In this document: positions 10,391-22,300 of the stretch, one piece after another
How positions within the stretch are numbered: the first letter of the stretch is position 1
Layout: every line of letters starts with the position of its first letter
Source: Bidens hawaiensis
Lineage: Eukaryota; Streptophyta; Magnoliopsida; Asterales; Asteraceae
Length of the DNA stretch: 64,000 nucleotides
Direction: 5' to 3'
Assembly (NCBI GenBank): GCA_021521415.1
Contig: JAIQDT010007380.1
Location: 97,719 to 161,718 of the forward strand
Notes under the pieces: generated by a model
Told to the model about the DNA's origin: nothing
The model's input: the letters and a program-made list of their open reading frames with translations, nothing else
Databases searched by the model: none
Made by a program: the position numbers and the translations under genes

Positions 10391-11650
10391 CAAATTTAAA
10401 TGATAAAAAAGGTCTTGTGATGCAATAAGGATTGTTTAAAACGCAATGATACAAATATCCGAATATCTTAAATATATATAAACGAAACTTTTAAAAGTTA
10501 TGTGGTTGTTCCACACCTCTTCTCAAGTCATCAGATTGCTTTATTTGTAATATTTAACGAAATAACGAACACATGTATTAGATTATTAGATAAATGATAA
10601 AAATACAAAAATAGTTATCGCATATTAAGGTACGTGAGTTTCACAACCACTAATCTAAAGAAAACCATAAATCACAAATACTTCACAACGATTTCCACCT
10701 CCACCGCCACTGATCCACCACTCCGCCAAGCCATCTCCACCGCCACATGTCTACCAATCGTCGGCATAAAAACTCCTCTGTCGCCATCACCGGCGTCGAC
10801 AACTCACTCTTTCTTTTTGTTCTCGGGTTTGTTTTTAAGCAATTGTTTTAACAATTGATCAATTTAACTTCAAAATTGATCAAATTAATCCAAACAAACA
10901 CATAGACTCCCCATCCGTATCCAATCGCGTTGTTGGTATTTCCTTGAGCGTATGAACATTTTCTTGAAATCGATCTATGAAATCACATTAAATAATATCA
11001 AAATCATCAATCTATATCTAATTAATCATTGATCAATTCATCCAAACAAACAGATATGGATATTCAATTGTATCAATTTTTGACATAAGTGTAACTGGGT
11101 TTCCTTGAGCGTATGAGCGTTTTTATTTTTTTGTTTTTCTGGGATGAACGTTTTATGTTTTGCTTAAGCGTGATTCGCATAGGTTTTTATATGTTAAGAA
11201 TTATTGTAAGATAAACTAAACTAACTCTTGATTATTATTTCCCTAAAAATTATTACTTCTTTTTCTTGCTTAAAAGGTTTAACAATTTATCCTAAGATTT
11301 CTTGTATAATAAATTCAATTATTACAGAACACATATAAGTTAGAAAGTTAATATCAAAGTAAGTCGAATATATTAAACTAAAAGGGACATGTTACTTGTA
11401 TCAAACTTGTTGAATAAGTTTGTGACTCTCCAATCAAAGTGTGTCGTCCGCATGCTAATATCCACATTTAAATATTACAAAAAAGAATCCTTGAGTTGTT
11501 CAGTCTATACTTTAATAAATAAGTTATAAGTTATGGCTTGACATATCTAACATAGTAAAATGTTAACTGTTTTATAGAATTGGTCTGTAGATTAACACGT
11601 TTAAATTGGTAATGCGCTTAAGATAATTGGTTCATGCCTTCATGGCATTC
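10391..11650. other. Intergenic DNA with a partial internal duplication
   Basis: A Ser/Thr/Pro-rich open frame at 10634-10858 comes from a ccaccgcc-rich stretch and shows no known domain. Two segments, near 10850-10975 and 11020-11130, repeat the same words in the same order (ttgatcaatt, atccaaacaaaca, ttccttgagcgtatga), suggesting an old tandem duplication. Nothing else can be supported. Confidence 0.45.
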
Positions 11651-11658
11651 TTTGAAGG

Positions 11659-11833
11659 TTAGGGGGTGTTTGGGAAGCTTTTAAATTGTTTTTTTGCTTA
11701 TTTATTTTTTGAAAAGTAAAAGCAACTTTTGTAAAGCTCCAATTTGATGCTTTTGGAGGAGTTTTGTCAAACACATTTCGCTTTTTAATAAGCAAACAAG
11801 CAAGTTTTAAAAGCTCACCCAAACACCCCCTAA
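11659..11833. mobile_element. Tourist/hAT-style MITE (GGGGGTGTTTGGG ends)
   Basis: The ends TTAGGGGGTGTTTGGG and CCCAAACACCCCCTAA are perfect inverses, and the inverted similarity extends inward through agcttttaaa and tttgctta, so the 175-base unit is essentially one imperfect hairpin. The TTA/TAA edge suggests a PIF/Harbinger (Tourist) element, but because that edge is part of the palindrome the target duplication cannot be separated. An 8-bp duplication for hAT was looked for and not found. Confidence 0.7.
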
Positions 11834-12059
11834 AGTACTTGAGTTGTTACTATCAGGAAATGTAGGCTTTAACCCGGCTAGGGTTGGGCCTGTATAAGAT
11901 GGGGCGCATGATAGGTTTGTCGGCCCTAGTCCTAGAAGATCCAGTTTGGTTTATGTGTTGCTTAAGTTAATCAAGGGCCTAAACACAATTTAGTTTCCTA
12001 TTTAATATTATTATGTATTTTAAATCTTGTACACACAATAATATACCTCGATGTGACGG
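11834..12059 (+). pseudogene. Ty1/copia relic, left fragment at Tat insertion site
   Basis: The last bases before the Tat element (about 12043-12064) read in one frame straight into the sequence after it (24477 onward), once one copy of the GCATG duplication is removed. The joined frame is the copia GAG-pre-integrase region. Further upstream, ggctagggttgggcctgtataaga resembles a segment at about 25850-25890, which could be matching LTR-type sequence of the same copia element. That part is uncertain. Confidence 0.45.
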
Positions 12060-12064
12060 GCATG

Positions 12065-13086
12065 TGAAGAGGTAGGTCCCAGCAGAACCCAGTTGGTCCC
12101 GCAAGACTCACCTTAAACAGGGACGTCTGCGCAAAGACCATCTGCTCCCGCAGGACCCACCATGCTCATAGAACCTTACGCGCAGTACGCAAGCTGTACA
12201 CGCAGGGAAAGCCTCCCAATGGTGAAGTACCCCGCCTGTTCCCGCAGTTGCGGATACAAGCCATCAGGGAAGGCTACCCGCGGACAGCAAGGCTACACGC
12301 ACAAGACAATAGATACTTCAGTAGTCACATGAAGGAATGAGCAAGGCGGGAACAATCCCGCCTAAATGAGCCAGTCTGTACGATTCTGAAAGATCTTCTG
12401 TACTATACCTACCAAGGTATGGATAGGACAGACGATCTGACCAGAACAACCCATGAGCCAATCACAGGGTGACAGCTCACCGACAACAGTGCGAGGAGGA
12501 GCACCCTCTAGTACTGTTTGTCACTATTAGCCGCTGCCTACTCACCAACCCTTACTGTAGGGCGTGCGCAGCCTACAGTTGGTGAAATAGTGTTACTGTT
12601 GGCCGTAACCTATTCACCAACCAGCATGGCCTGCGTATAATCCACAGTAGGTAGGACGTGCATAATCTACAGTTGGAGGAATAGTGCAGCCGACATAGTT
12701 ACTGTTGGCCGTAATCTATCCACCAACCAGTATGGCCTGTGTATAGTCCACTGTTGGTAGAACAGGAATACTATTCAGCCGGCTGTACCTTCTAGGAAAC
12801 CTACCTTCGGCTATAAATACTCCAACATCTTGGAATGGTAAGATCATCTGCTATCCAGTTATCTAGCAATCTCTTAATATACACTTATATTCAGAGCAAC
12901 CTAGTCTGATTCTCACGCCGGAGGGTGGTCACAAGGAGGAACCCCCCCTTCTTAGTGACGAGCTTACGGTGTTTGTTTTGCAGGTCTCCTGAAGAACAGC
13001 CTTCTCAGCTAGACCTCATCCGTGGGAAACATTACTTAACCCCCAGATTATCTATAATCTGTACAGGGTCACTTAGTGTTTCTTCA
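12065..13086 (+). repeat. 5' LTR of Tat element
   Basis: Starts TGAAGAGGTAGG, ends TGTTTCTTCA, 1022 bases. An internal direct repeat of about 62 bases begins at 12592 and again at 12698 (gttactgttggccgtaa...). It matches 23449-24471 almost perfectly; the differences I see are in a C run (7 versus 8), a nearby T/C, and an A/G near 12289. Confidence 0.95.
12812..12819 (+). promoter_or_regulatory. TATA box of Tat 5' LTR
   Basis: TATAAATA in ggctataaatactcc, about 270 bases before the LTR end; transcription of the genomic RNA probably starts some 30 bases downstream. The same box occurs at 24196-24203 in the 3' LTR. Confidence 0.7.
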
Positions 13087-13101
13087 TTGGCGCCATCCGT
13101 G
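13087..13101 (+). other. Primer binding site of Tat element
   Basis: Directly after the LTR comes t-TGGCGCCATCCGTG. Starting with TGG, complementary to a tRNA CCA end, and lying at the LTR border, it fits a minus-strand primer site. The tRNA species was not determined. Confidence 0.75.
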
Positions 13102-13146
13102 TATAAAAGCTAGAACTATTTTAGTTTTTTCACAATTTCTGAAGAA

Positions 13147-14658
13147 ATGGTTAACGTTACTCCGGTTCAAAGGCCAGTAACCGACCAAGAAACCCCGGTA
13201 ACAACCCCAGCAACTGGGGGGAACACCGGCGGTTATACAATCCTTACGAACACTACCCCGACTACCCAAGCCGGGGCAAGTGGAGTAAATATTCCATTGG
13301 GGTTCTCCGATACCCAACTGGAAAAACGAACGAAGGTTCCTCGCCAAACACTAGATCAAGTGAAGGCGTGGGCCGAAGCACGGCAAAGAGAATTCCAAGC
13401 CGAATTGGACGAACGCTTGCGTTCAGTTCAACAGGCTGACGAATTCGCCAGTACTCGCCAACACCTCAATATGAGCAGTGACTGCGAGTACTCAGACGAC
13501 GAGTTGGAGTCCGACACCGACGCGAACCAGGCGAAAGGGAAGCGTAAGGAAACGGACGTCCAACCAAAAAGGAATTTTGGGGAAGCCTTTAAACCAATCG
13601 TGGAGAGAAACCCGCGTGACTTTTCCAAAACCTTTAGACCAACTGCTACAAATGCAGGGAAGTCAAAGTTCGCAAGGGACATTGCGGAAGCAATCGCCCC
13701 GAGAAGTGCCAAACAAATGTCCAACATTGGCACTTACGATGGTCTATCCGACCCAGACGACCATTTGAACAGGTTCATTGCGGGGGCTACCGTCAGCAAC
13801 TGGACTGAACCCACGTGGTGCTACATGTTCCAGATGACTCTGGTCGGAGCGGCCAGGGCATGGTTCGATCGTTTACCGATCCACCACATATATGACTGGG
13901 CGGACTTTCAGAACAAGTTCAGCCAGCATTTCAGCCAACAGAGGAAGTACACTGAAGAGCAGTGGACGATCCTTAACTGCGTGAGAGAGGAGGATGAATC
14001 TCTACTAGACTTCATCACTCGCTTCAACTCCAAAAAGCTTAGTCTCGGCAACATAAGTGAAGATCTGGTTCGCGCCGCCTTCATCCAAGGCGCCGAATAC
14101 CCAGAACTTATCCGCACATTGACGGGTAAGGATGGCATGCCATCAACTTGGGATGCCATCATGACGGCGGCAAAGCGCTTTGCCGAGACGGAAAAGCAAC
14201 TGGGAAGAGATCTTCCCCAGAGTACACACCTCTACACGCAGAGGACCAGAGAGAACAATGTCCGGATCGCCCGGCAGAACAAAAAGAGGAGGCTAGGTAT
14301 TTGGCAGTCAAGGGTAAACTTTGACACCTCATCCAGCTCTCGCCCTCTTGTTGGCGGAAGGGACAACACACACCCTTCAAACCGAAAACACCGGTGGACG
14401 CCACTCACGAAGAGCGTCACGGAGATATTTGCCACGGAAAAATTGCCATGGCCTAAAGCCCCATTGATCCGGCAGAAACCTAATGCGGATCAAAGCAAAT
14501 CCTGTGATTTCCACGGGACAAAGGGTCATGGTACTGAAGAGTGCACATCCTTGAAGGATATTATTGAGACATTTGTCAAGGACGGAAGGCTTGCACATCT
14601 TGTGGCATCGATTAGGAAGGGAGGAAGGAATGACAACCGGTACAGAGGTAACGGATGA
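13147..14658 (+). CDS. gag: Gag polyprotein of Tat element
   Basis: An intact 503-residue frame starting at the first ATG after the primer site. The N-terminus is Thr/Pro-rich and disordered; an acidic Ser/Asp patch lies near residues 110-130. Residues about 195-335 are the retrotransposon capsid (Retrotrans_gag) region, with the YDGLSDPDDHL and AARAWFDRLP blocks. Near residue 453 is CDFHGTKGHGTEEC, a Cys-His-His-Cys knuckle variant typical of this lineage, expected to bind RNA. The frame closes with a TGA at 14656-14658, and the frame of pol continues directly behind it without shift, so either stop read-through or a point mutation separates gag from pol. Gag would form the cytoplasmic virus-like particle. 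Confidence 0.9.
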   Translation: MVNVTPVQRPVTDQETPVTTPATGGNTGGYTILTNTTPTTQAGASGVNIPLGFSDTQLEKRTKVPRQTLDQVKAWAEARQREFQAELDERLRSVQQADEFASTRQHLNMSSDCEYSDDELESDTDANQAKGKRKETDVQPKRNFGEAFKPIVERNPRDFSKTFRPTATNAGKSKFARDIAEAIAPRSAKQMSNIGTYDGLSDPDDHLNRFIAGATVSNWTEPTWCYMFQMTLVGAARAWFDRLPIHHIYDWADFQNKFSQHFSQQRKYTEEQWTILNCVREEDESLLDFITRFNSKKLSLGNISEDLVRAAFIQGAEYPELIRTLTGKDGMPSTWDAIMTAAKRFAETEKQLGRDLPQSTHLYTQRTRENNVRIARQNKKRRLGIWQSRVNFDTSSSSRPLVGGRDNTHPSNRKHRWTPLTKSVTEIFATEKLPWPKAPLIRQKPNADQSKSCDFHGTKGHGTEECTSLKDIIETFVKDGRLAHLVASIRKGGRNDNRYRGNG

Positions 14659-14682
14659 AAGCCCGTCGATATCAGCATCAAC

Positions 14683-15864
14683 ATGGTTCATGGCAAGGTC
14701 AGAGGAAGAAAAAGACGGGTGGCAGAACCATGTGCGTGGAAGGAAGCTGAGGTGCGCTTCCCGCGAGTGCCAGGAGGCCCCAGCAAAGAAGGCCCCATCG
14801 TCATCAGAAGCCAGCTGGGGCACTACATCACTTCACGCACTCTTGCTGACAACGGCGCTTCGTCGACAGTGATGTACAGACAGTTCTTTGATAAGCTGGA
14901 TGATGAAGACAAAGAACGCTTGGAAACGGTCTACGCTTCAATGGAAGGGTTTGACGGAAGTACAGAAACACCCCTGGGTATCCTATCTTTCCCCGTTACT
15001 CTTACTGATGGGAATCATTCACGCACAGAAGACGTGGATTTTGTCGTAATGAAAAAGCCACATCATACGTACGACATCCTATTCGGAAGAGACGGGATGG
15101 CAAGATTCAACGCCGTGGTATCTTCAGTCCATGGCATGATGGGATGGCCAACAGCTGAGGGTGTAGCAATGATCTCTGGCATTCCCCAGGTATGCATTGC
15201 ATCTGTTTCATCTAAACCCAAACCGAAAAAGGCTAAACCAACCATCACTGAACCAGAAAAATGGGCCTTCAATGGCAAATACCCCGACCAGGCCGTTATC
15301 ATTGGACCAACAATCGTTGATCCCACCCGCACCTTACTCAAATGCTTACTGCAGAAAAACGCTGACATCTTTGCGTGGGCACCAGCTGACATGACTGGTG
15401 TACCCCGAAGTAAGGCGGAGCATAAGCTCAAATGCGATCCGGCTGTTACGCCAATCGTACAAAAGCGCAGAGTAATGGGGCCTGAACAAACTAACGCGTG
15501 TAGAACCCAAGTCAAGGAACTCCTTGACGCAGGCATCGTACGCGTTAGTAGATATCAAACATGGGTTGCAAATCCCGTAATGGTACCGAAGAATGACAAA
15601 CAATGGCGCATGTGCATAGATTTCAAAGATTTGAACAAAGCATGCCCCAAAGATTGTTATCCGTTACCAGAAATTGATCTCAAAGTGGATTCGTTGGCAC
15701 CATTCCGCTTTAAATGCTTCTTGGATGCGTATAAGGGGTACCACCAAATCCACATGGCCATTGATGACCAGGACAAAACCGCATTTCGGACGCCCGATGG
15801 TACATTTTGTTATAAAATGATGCCATTCGGACTTAAGAATGCAGGTCCACGTACCAACGACTAA
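14683..15864 (+). pseudogene. pol: Pol, N-terminal part: protease and first half of RT
   Basis: Open for 393 residues in the same frame as gag. The aspartic protease shows as LADNGASSTVMY (near 14845; DNGA in place of the usual D[ST/G]GA), followed by a connecting region. The reverse transcriptase fingers begin near 15540, with WRMCIDFKDLNKACPKDCYP and the FLDAYKGYHQI block around the first catalytic Asp. The frame ends in TAA at 15862-15864, just after MMPFGLKNAG. One base is missing near 15846-15850 relative to the expected RT frame, and the rest of RT continues in frame 3. The ATG at 15864 is therefore not a natural start. This lesion should abolish full-length Pol from this copy. Confidence 0.9.
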
Positions 15865-18485
15865 TGGACAAAGAGTTTCATGCCCAAATCGGGAGAAACT
15901 TGGAAGTCTATATGGATGATTTGGTCATCAAAAGCCTCGAGCCTGAGGCGATGTTGAAAGACATTGAAGAAACTTTCAACACGCTCCGAAAGATAAACAT
16001 GAAGCTCAACCCGAGCAAGTGTTCATTTGGGATGGAAGAAGGGAAGTTCTTGGGAGTCATTGTTACTAAAGTTGGCTTTAGAGCGAACCCTGAAAAGGTC
16101 GAAGCCATTGTTAAAATGGAATCACCTACCACCATCAAACAGGCTCAGACACTGAATGGACGACTAGTCGCACTTAATCGCTTCTTGGCAAACCATGCAG
16201 ATAAGTCGTTTCCTTTCGTGTCAACATTGAGAAACTGCTTGAAGAAAACGCACTTCCGCTGGACACCAGAAGCGGAAGCAGCTTTTCAGGAGATTCGGTC
16301 ACGCCTGATCGAACTCCCAACACTTACAGCACCACAAGCGGGAGAGGAGTTAATCCTATACCTTTCCGCAACAGATAGAGCAACCGGGGCAGTCCTGCTA
16401 GTAGAACGAAAGGGCATCCAGATGCCAATCTATTATGTTAGCCGTGTACTAACAGACGTAGAAACCCGGTACTCTACCCTCGAAAAATTAGTCTTAGCAC
16501 TTATACATGCTTCACGCAGGTTAAGACGATATTTCCAGGGCCACCCAATCACCATTCTCACCAACTTCAAACTCTCAAACGTTCTAGGCAAACCCGAATT
16601 ATCGGGACGTCTAGCCAAATGGGCAATTGAATTGGGAGAATATGCAATTAAGTACAAGCCAAGACCAGCCATAAAAGGCCAGGTCCTGGCCGATTTTATT
16701 GCAGAAGTCCCCGCTTCGCGGGAGAAAGAGTGCCAGGAGGAGGCTCAACCCTCCCCAGCACAGGACGTCAATGATGTCTGGCGACTCTATACTGATGGAG
16801 CAGCCAGTAACGAGGGTTCAGGCGCAGGGTTAAAATTAACCAACCCAGCGGGCCAAGAATATACTTACGCTATTCGGCTGGACTTTCCAAGTACGAATAA
16901 CGAAGCCGAATATGAAGCATTCTTGGCCGGTTTGAGAATTGCGCGTAAGATGGGAGTGAAAAACTTGGAAGCCCACGTGGATTCCATGCTGGTGGCCAAC
17001 CAAATAAATGGAACATACACGGCTGTGAACGACACCATGGCCCTGTACCTCGCCCAGGCAAAAACCCTTATGCGTGATTTTAGTGATTGTAAAGTCATAC
17101 ATGTCAAGCGCAGCGAAAACAAATCTGCGGATGCGTTAAGCAAGCTTGCATCACTAGCCTTCACCCATCTGGGAAAGGACATCCGCATTGAACTCCTCGA
17201 AGCGCCATCAGTCCCGCACAAGGAAATTTGTGTCATCCAAACCAGTACAGAAACGTGGATGACACCAATAATAAATTACCTTGCAGCAGGAATACTACCA
17301 GAGTCAAAAACACAGGCAAGAAAACTACGCTGTAAAGCACTGAATTATCAACTCGTCAATGACATCCTTTACAGACGTAACTTTCTTGGCCCACTCTTGA
17401 GATGCGTGGACAACCAAGATGCCAACTACCTCCTAAGGGAAGTACACGAAGGCATCTGTGGGGTACACGCAGGTCCCCGCGCTGTTGTAGCCAAGCTAAA
17501 CAACGCGGGATACTTTTGGCCGGGGATGCATACGGATGCACTGGCATACATCAGAAAATGCAGGTCTTGCCAGCTTTACGCACCTAACACGCATCGCCCG
17601 AAAAACGAACTGGTTCCAGTCACTTCTTCGTGGCCATTTCAGAAGTGGGCCATCGATGTGACAGGCCCATTTCCTACAGCAGCAGGAAATGTTCAGTTCC
17701 TAGTGGTAGCCATCGACTACTTCACCAAGTGGATAGAAGCAAAACCTTTAGCCCAAACAACCGCAAAGCATATCAAAAAATTTATTTGGGAATTTATAAT
17801 TTGTCGTTTTGGACTTCCACAGAATTTGGTGAGCGATAACGGCACCAACTTTGCTGACAAAAAGCTACAACAGTGGCTAAAAGAACTTCAAATCACCCAC
17901 ACCTTTACCTCAGTGGCACACCCGCAAGGAAATGGTGAGGTGGAAAGAGCAAATAAAAGCATCGTCGAAGGCATAAAGAAAAGACTCTTGAAACACAGAT
18001 CCGGCTGGGTGGACGAGCTTCCGCACGTCCTTTGGGCAAACAGAACGTTGAAGAAGGCCAGTACGGGAGAAACCCCGTTCAGCCTCACTTATGGCACTGA
18101 AGCCATGGTCCCGGTCGAAATTGGTCTACCCTCACCAAGGGTCTTGAGTCAGCCAGAAGACAATGATGCGGAAAGACGGTTGGATCTTATGCTAACCGAG
18201 GAACGCAGAGACTTAGCCGCAGTGCGTGAAGAGAACTACAAACGACAAATGCAAAAGTACTACAACACGCGGGTAAAACTCTGCAACTTCAAGGAAGGAG
18301 ACTACATACTGCGTAACAACGAGGCTTCGAACCAAGAACGCCCAGGAAAGTTGGCCCCGATCTGGGAAGGGCCATACGTTATCAAACAGGTTCTGGGAAA
18401 GGGCGCATACCGGCTCGAAAGGCTCGATGGCACTCCCATCCCAAGAACATGGAATGGAGCTCAATTACGCAAATGTTATATGTAG
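15864..18485 (+). pseudogene. pol: Pol, C-terminal part: RT, RNase H, second RNase H, integrase
   Basis: 873 residues open to TAG at 18483. It opens inside RT; YMDDLVIKS, near residue 16, is the catalytic box. Residues about 165-300 are the usual Ty3 RNase H (LYLSATDRATGAVL ... YSTLEKLVLALI). Residues about 310-430 are a second, archaeal-type RNase H (LYTDGAASNEGSGAG ... NNEAEYEAFLAGL ... KSADALSKLA), the Tat-lineage hallmark. Integrase follows: an HEGICGVHAG ... CRSCQ zinc finger near residues 525-570, the core with Asp in AIDVTGPF, Asp in VSDNGTNFADKK and Glu in NGEVERANKS, then a GKLAPIWEGPYVI C-terminal domain. All catalytic residues are present; only the upstream frameshift disables it. 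Confidence 0.92.
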
Positions 18486-18675
18486 ATCAATTCCAAAACT
18501 TGTAAAGAAAAGGCCAAGAGCCACTTCTAATGGAAATGATTCTCCTTTCATAATGTGTTTACCTTTATCCTTATGAACTCCCCACTGGTGCCGGTATTTA
18601 CCGCATAAATGAGGAGAAGTAAGTCGTTGCGTGTGGAAGGCGGCAAAACCCGCATAAACACAACGTTAAAAATAA
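18486..18675. other. Spacer after pol
   Basis: Non-coding bases between the pol stop and the first tandem unit; no motif recognised. Confidence 0.6.
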
Positions 18676-18810
18676 GGGAAACCTACACGCAGGTATGATG
18701 TAAGTAAAGTTTAGCCATCTTTGTAAGTGCAAGTGACGGTCTTATCCGCACAATCACAAATATGGAAGCAAAACTTCAAACTATCATCTACCACGTTCAA
18801 AGGTTATCCT

Positions 18811-18841
<31 letters not shown>

Positions 18842-19195
18842 TTAGAAATAAGGATAAGGAAAACCTACATGCAGGTCAGGTATGGGTAAAGTTTAGCCAT
18901 CCTACCAAGTGCAAGTGACGGTTCAACCCGCACAATCACGAAAGAGGAAGCAAAACTTTAACCCACTATCAACCACGTTCAAATGTTAACTTATCCTAAA
19001 TACTTAGAAATTTCGAGGAAAAATGAGGAAAACCTACACGCAGGTCAGATGAAGGTTAAAGTTTAGCCATCCTACCAAGTGCAAGTGACGGTTCTACCCG
19101 CACAATCACGAAGGAGGAAGCGAAACTTTAACCCATCATCAACCACGTTCAACAGGTTAACTTATTCTAAAAAACTTGGAAAATTGCTAACTTAA
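18676..19195. repeat. Three ~170-bp tandem units in the Tat 3' region
   Basis: Units begin ggaaaacctaca(c/t)gcaggt at about 18677, 18858 and 19027 and share a middle agtttagccatcctaccaag, gtgcaagtgacggt and a tail accacgttcaa. Unit 1 is longer because of a 28-base A run. Short tandem arrays between pol and the 3' LTR are known in Tat-lineage elements. Confidence 0.85.
18811..18839 (+). repeat. Poly-A tract inside tandem unit 1
   Basis: About 28 consecutive A at the position where units 2 and 3 have only cctaaa. It looks like slippage expansion rather than a retroposed tail, since the unit continues normally after it. Confidence 0.85.
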
Positions 19196-19363
19196 ACTAA
19201 GTCATGAGCTTATAAAGCAAGGAATCCAAAGAAGGAAATAACAATCTTATCCGCAAAAAGATTTATATTTCAATGATATATTACAAGAATGGCCGGGTTA
19301 CTACCCGCCTGAAAGAGTAAATCTATACAAGTCTATCTTAGCAATGGAAAGGGATCTTCAGGG

Positions 19364-22300
19364 TCAAGCTTCAGGGCCGCTTCCACTTGGACCCGCTCCG
19401 TCAGAAGAACGGGGTGGTTCGAGGAAAGCTTTGAGGACAGCTAACCCATCATCAGCAACAGCTACTTCGTCCACCTTTTCCACCACTGGATGCGGGAAGG
19501 CGGCGTATTGGTTCAATGCTTGGTCGTAAATGGCTTCGGTATCCACATTGAACAAAGGGAAGTTGGAAGGCGGGACGCCTTTCTCAACAAACCCTAGACC
19601 AAGCAAGAAGCCGGCCTTTTCCCCATCCTCATGAGAAGCGTTGAGGGCTGCGCTCATAGCATCATCGTAAGAGGTCTCTGAAAAGACCCGACGCACAACC
19701 TACAAAGAAAAAATACAAAGTATTAGAACCTTTTCTCTTACAGAGAAAAGCGTGAGGACAAAGCTAAACATACCTGAGGCAACGCTTCTCGAAGAAGCCA
19801 TTGGAGGGCAGCTTGAGCTTCGTTATGGGCGCGTTCGGCTTCGCTCTTGTTAAGGTTGGCAAGTAAAACTTCCTTTGCGGCAGCCTCTTCGACGCCCTTA
19901 AGCTTCCGCTCGGTGTGGTCAAGGACCCCCCTCTGGTCCAGGATTTCCTGGAGTTTCTTGGCATCTTCCATTGCCAAGGCATCATGAGCGCGTTGGAGAG
20001 CCTCTAATTTGGCCTTGAGCTCCTCATTCTCCACACGCAAAGGCTCAGCAACGGCTTCAGCCTTGCCAGCCCTCTCGGTTGCGTTTCGCGCAGTCTCCCT
20101 GGCCAGCCGAAGCTGTTCATTCACAGCTTGGGCAGCCTTGGAGCGGGCCTCGAGTCGCGCCTGAACTTCAACCTCGAGGGCCTTGAAGGCCTTCTCCTTG
20201 TCGGCGGCAGCTGCCGCCAGCTGTTGGTTCTCCTCCCGAAGAGCACGCGCCTCAGATACGTCCTTGGCGCGAGCTGCTTTCAACTTGTCGTTTTCACGAC
20301 AAAGCAGCTCAACGCGCGGCTGCATCCGGGCCTGGAGAACCCGAAGCTCATTGGTTAGCCTACCCTCCTGGTAGCTAACCATGGCTTCCCCCAACGCACC
20401 CGGTGGAGCAGCGTGGCGAGCCCAGTCCACGCACTCCACAGGTGTGCGAAGGGTTGTTCCTCGGCGAATGTTCCATCGTGGAACATACACTTCATTGGAA
20501 TCCGACACTGCAAAAGAAACAAAAGCAGTAAGGAAAAGATGATAAAAAACATAAGGGAAAAAGAAAGGAACCCTACGCACCTGTAGGGTCAATGACAGGC
20601 CGATAGCCGCCAAACCCATCACCTGAACCTAAAGGAAATCCATCCAACAGGTCAGGCAGACGGGAAGGTGGCAAAGATCGGCGGGAAGCCCTGCGCGTAC
20701 CTGATGGTCCGGCCGTCGGTGCCGGTGGCGCGGGCATGGTGGCAGCCGCCGTGGTCGCCGTTGTGGTCGCCGCCGCGGTCGCCGCCTCATCAGCAGCAGT
20801 AACCGCCGGCTCCGTGAAGGATGCTGTAAAAATCGCACTCACGGCCGGCGGTGACGTCATCTCGGCCGGAACAGTTGGCTCAAAGGAATGAGCAACTGGA
20901 CCAGCGGATGAAGGCGCAGGCGCCTGGGTCGATGCCTCAGGAAGGCTGACCGAGCCTACCGTCATTGGCGGGGAGGTACTCCCCTGCGTTTCACCCCGGA
21001 GTGCGTCAACATCCACGCCTGCATAAAGAAGAAAGTGTTAGATAAATTTATGAAGTAATAAATCTACAAAGACAACTATGATTGTACTTACGGGTTTTCT
21101 TGACCCTGAACGTACGGACGGGCGGGGAGGAACCCGATGGAGCCGGCCTCTTGGTACCGGTCACCGTCGTCTTCGTCGGTTCTCCGGAGGTAACGGTCGT
21201 AGTCTCCGGAGCAGTGGTCCTCTCACCACCGGGCTTCCCCGCCACCTCTTCACTATCTGACTCCGAGTCAGATAGAACCACCGGACCAGCCGTGGAGGCC
21301 TTCTCCTTCCCTTTCCCGCCGGCAGCAGCTTTCTTCTTCCGCACCAGTGGAGGAGCATCTGAAGATTCCTCAGAAGAAGACAGGTCAAGAATTCCAACAG
21401 CGGGTACAGCATTGAGGGATTGAGGAAAGAATATCGCCTTACCTGGCCGCCGGTGGCTCAGGATCTCGTGGCCCAGTGGATAGACCTCCACAAAACGATC
21501 CGCCGTTTGCTCCAGGATGGGCAACTCGCCCTCGTCCAGAGCAAGAGTACCCATCCGCGCGGGACCGTCGGTTTCCCGCGGGAACAGAAGCGACTCCAAA
21601 TTATTTCCCTCTGAAAGAAAAGAAACAGTTAGAAGACAAACTTGTATCAAAAAGAAAGACAAGACATACCATAGGGAATAGAGTTCAAACCGTATTCGAG
21701 AAGGATGGGAACCTGAGACGCATCTTTCCACACCCGGCTCATCCCTAACATAACCATCCCGGATTCCGCAAACCGGTAAACCGGAGATTGGATCCGGGAT
21801 ATCTTCGAAAACCATTCCGCCTCCTGGTAGTTGGGGGCGTGAAGGCTCGGTATCGCTTGGCCATTTTTAAACTTCATGGCAAGGGGGATGGCGCGGGCAG
21901 AAATGTAGAAGAATTCCTGTTTCCACGCGCGAAGACTGCGCTCGGTGTCGCAAATCTTCAGACCCTTAATGCGGGTCGTCAGGGTGTACCACCCCTGGAT
22001 GCACCTCCAGGTATAGAAGGTCATCAGGCGGTCCACATGGGGCTCGATGCCCAAAATCCGGCACACCCACTCAAAATGGCGAATCTTGGCGATCGCCATG
22101 GGGTGCAGCTCGGTCAAATGAACACCGTGCCTCTCAAGGACACGGTAAACAAATTTTGTCAATGGGAATCTAAGATTCCCATAGACAAAAAACGCAACAT
22201 AAACCCCGATCTTGCCTCTGGGGGCATCGTACACTGTCTGGTGGGATTCAGGAAACTCAGGCTCGAGGGGATCGAGCATGAACTTCCTGACAACATACCG

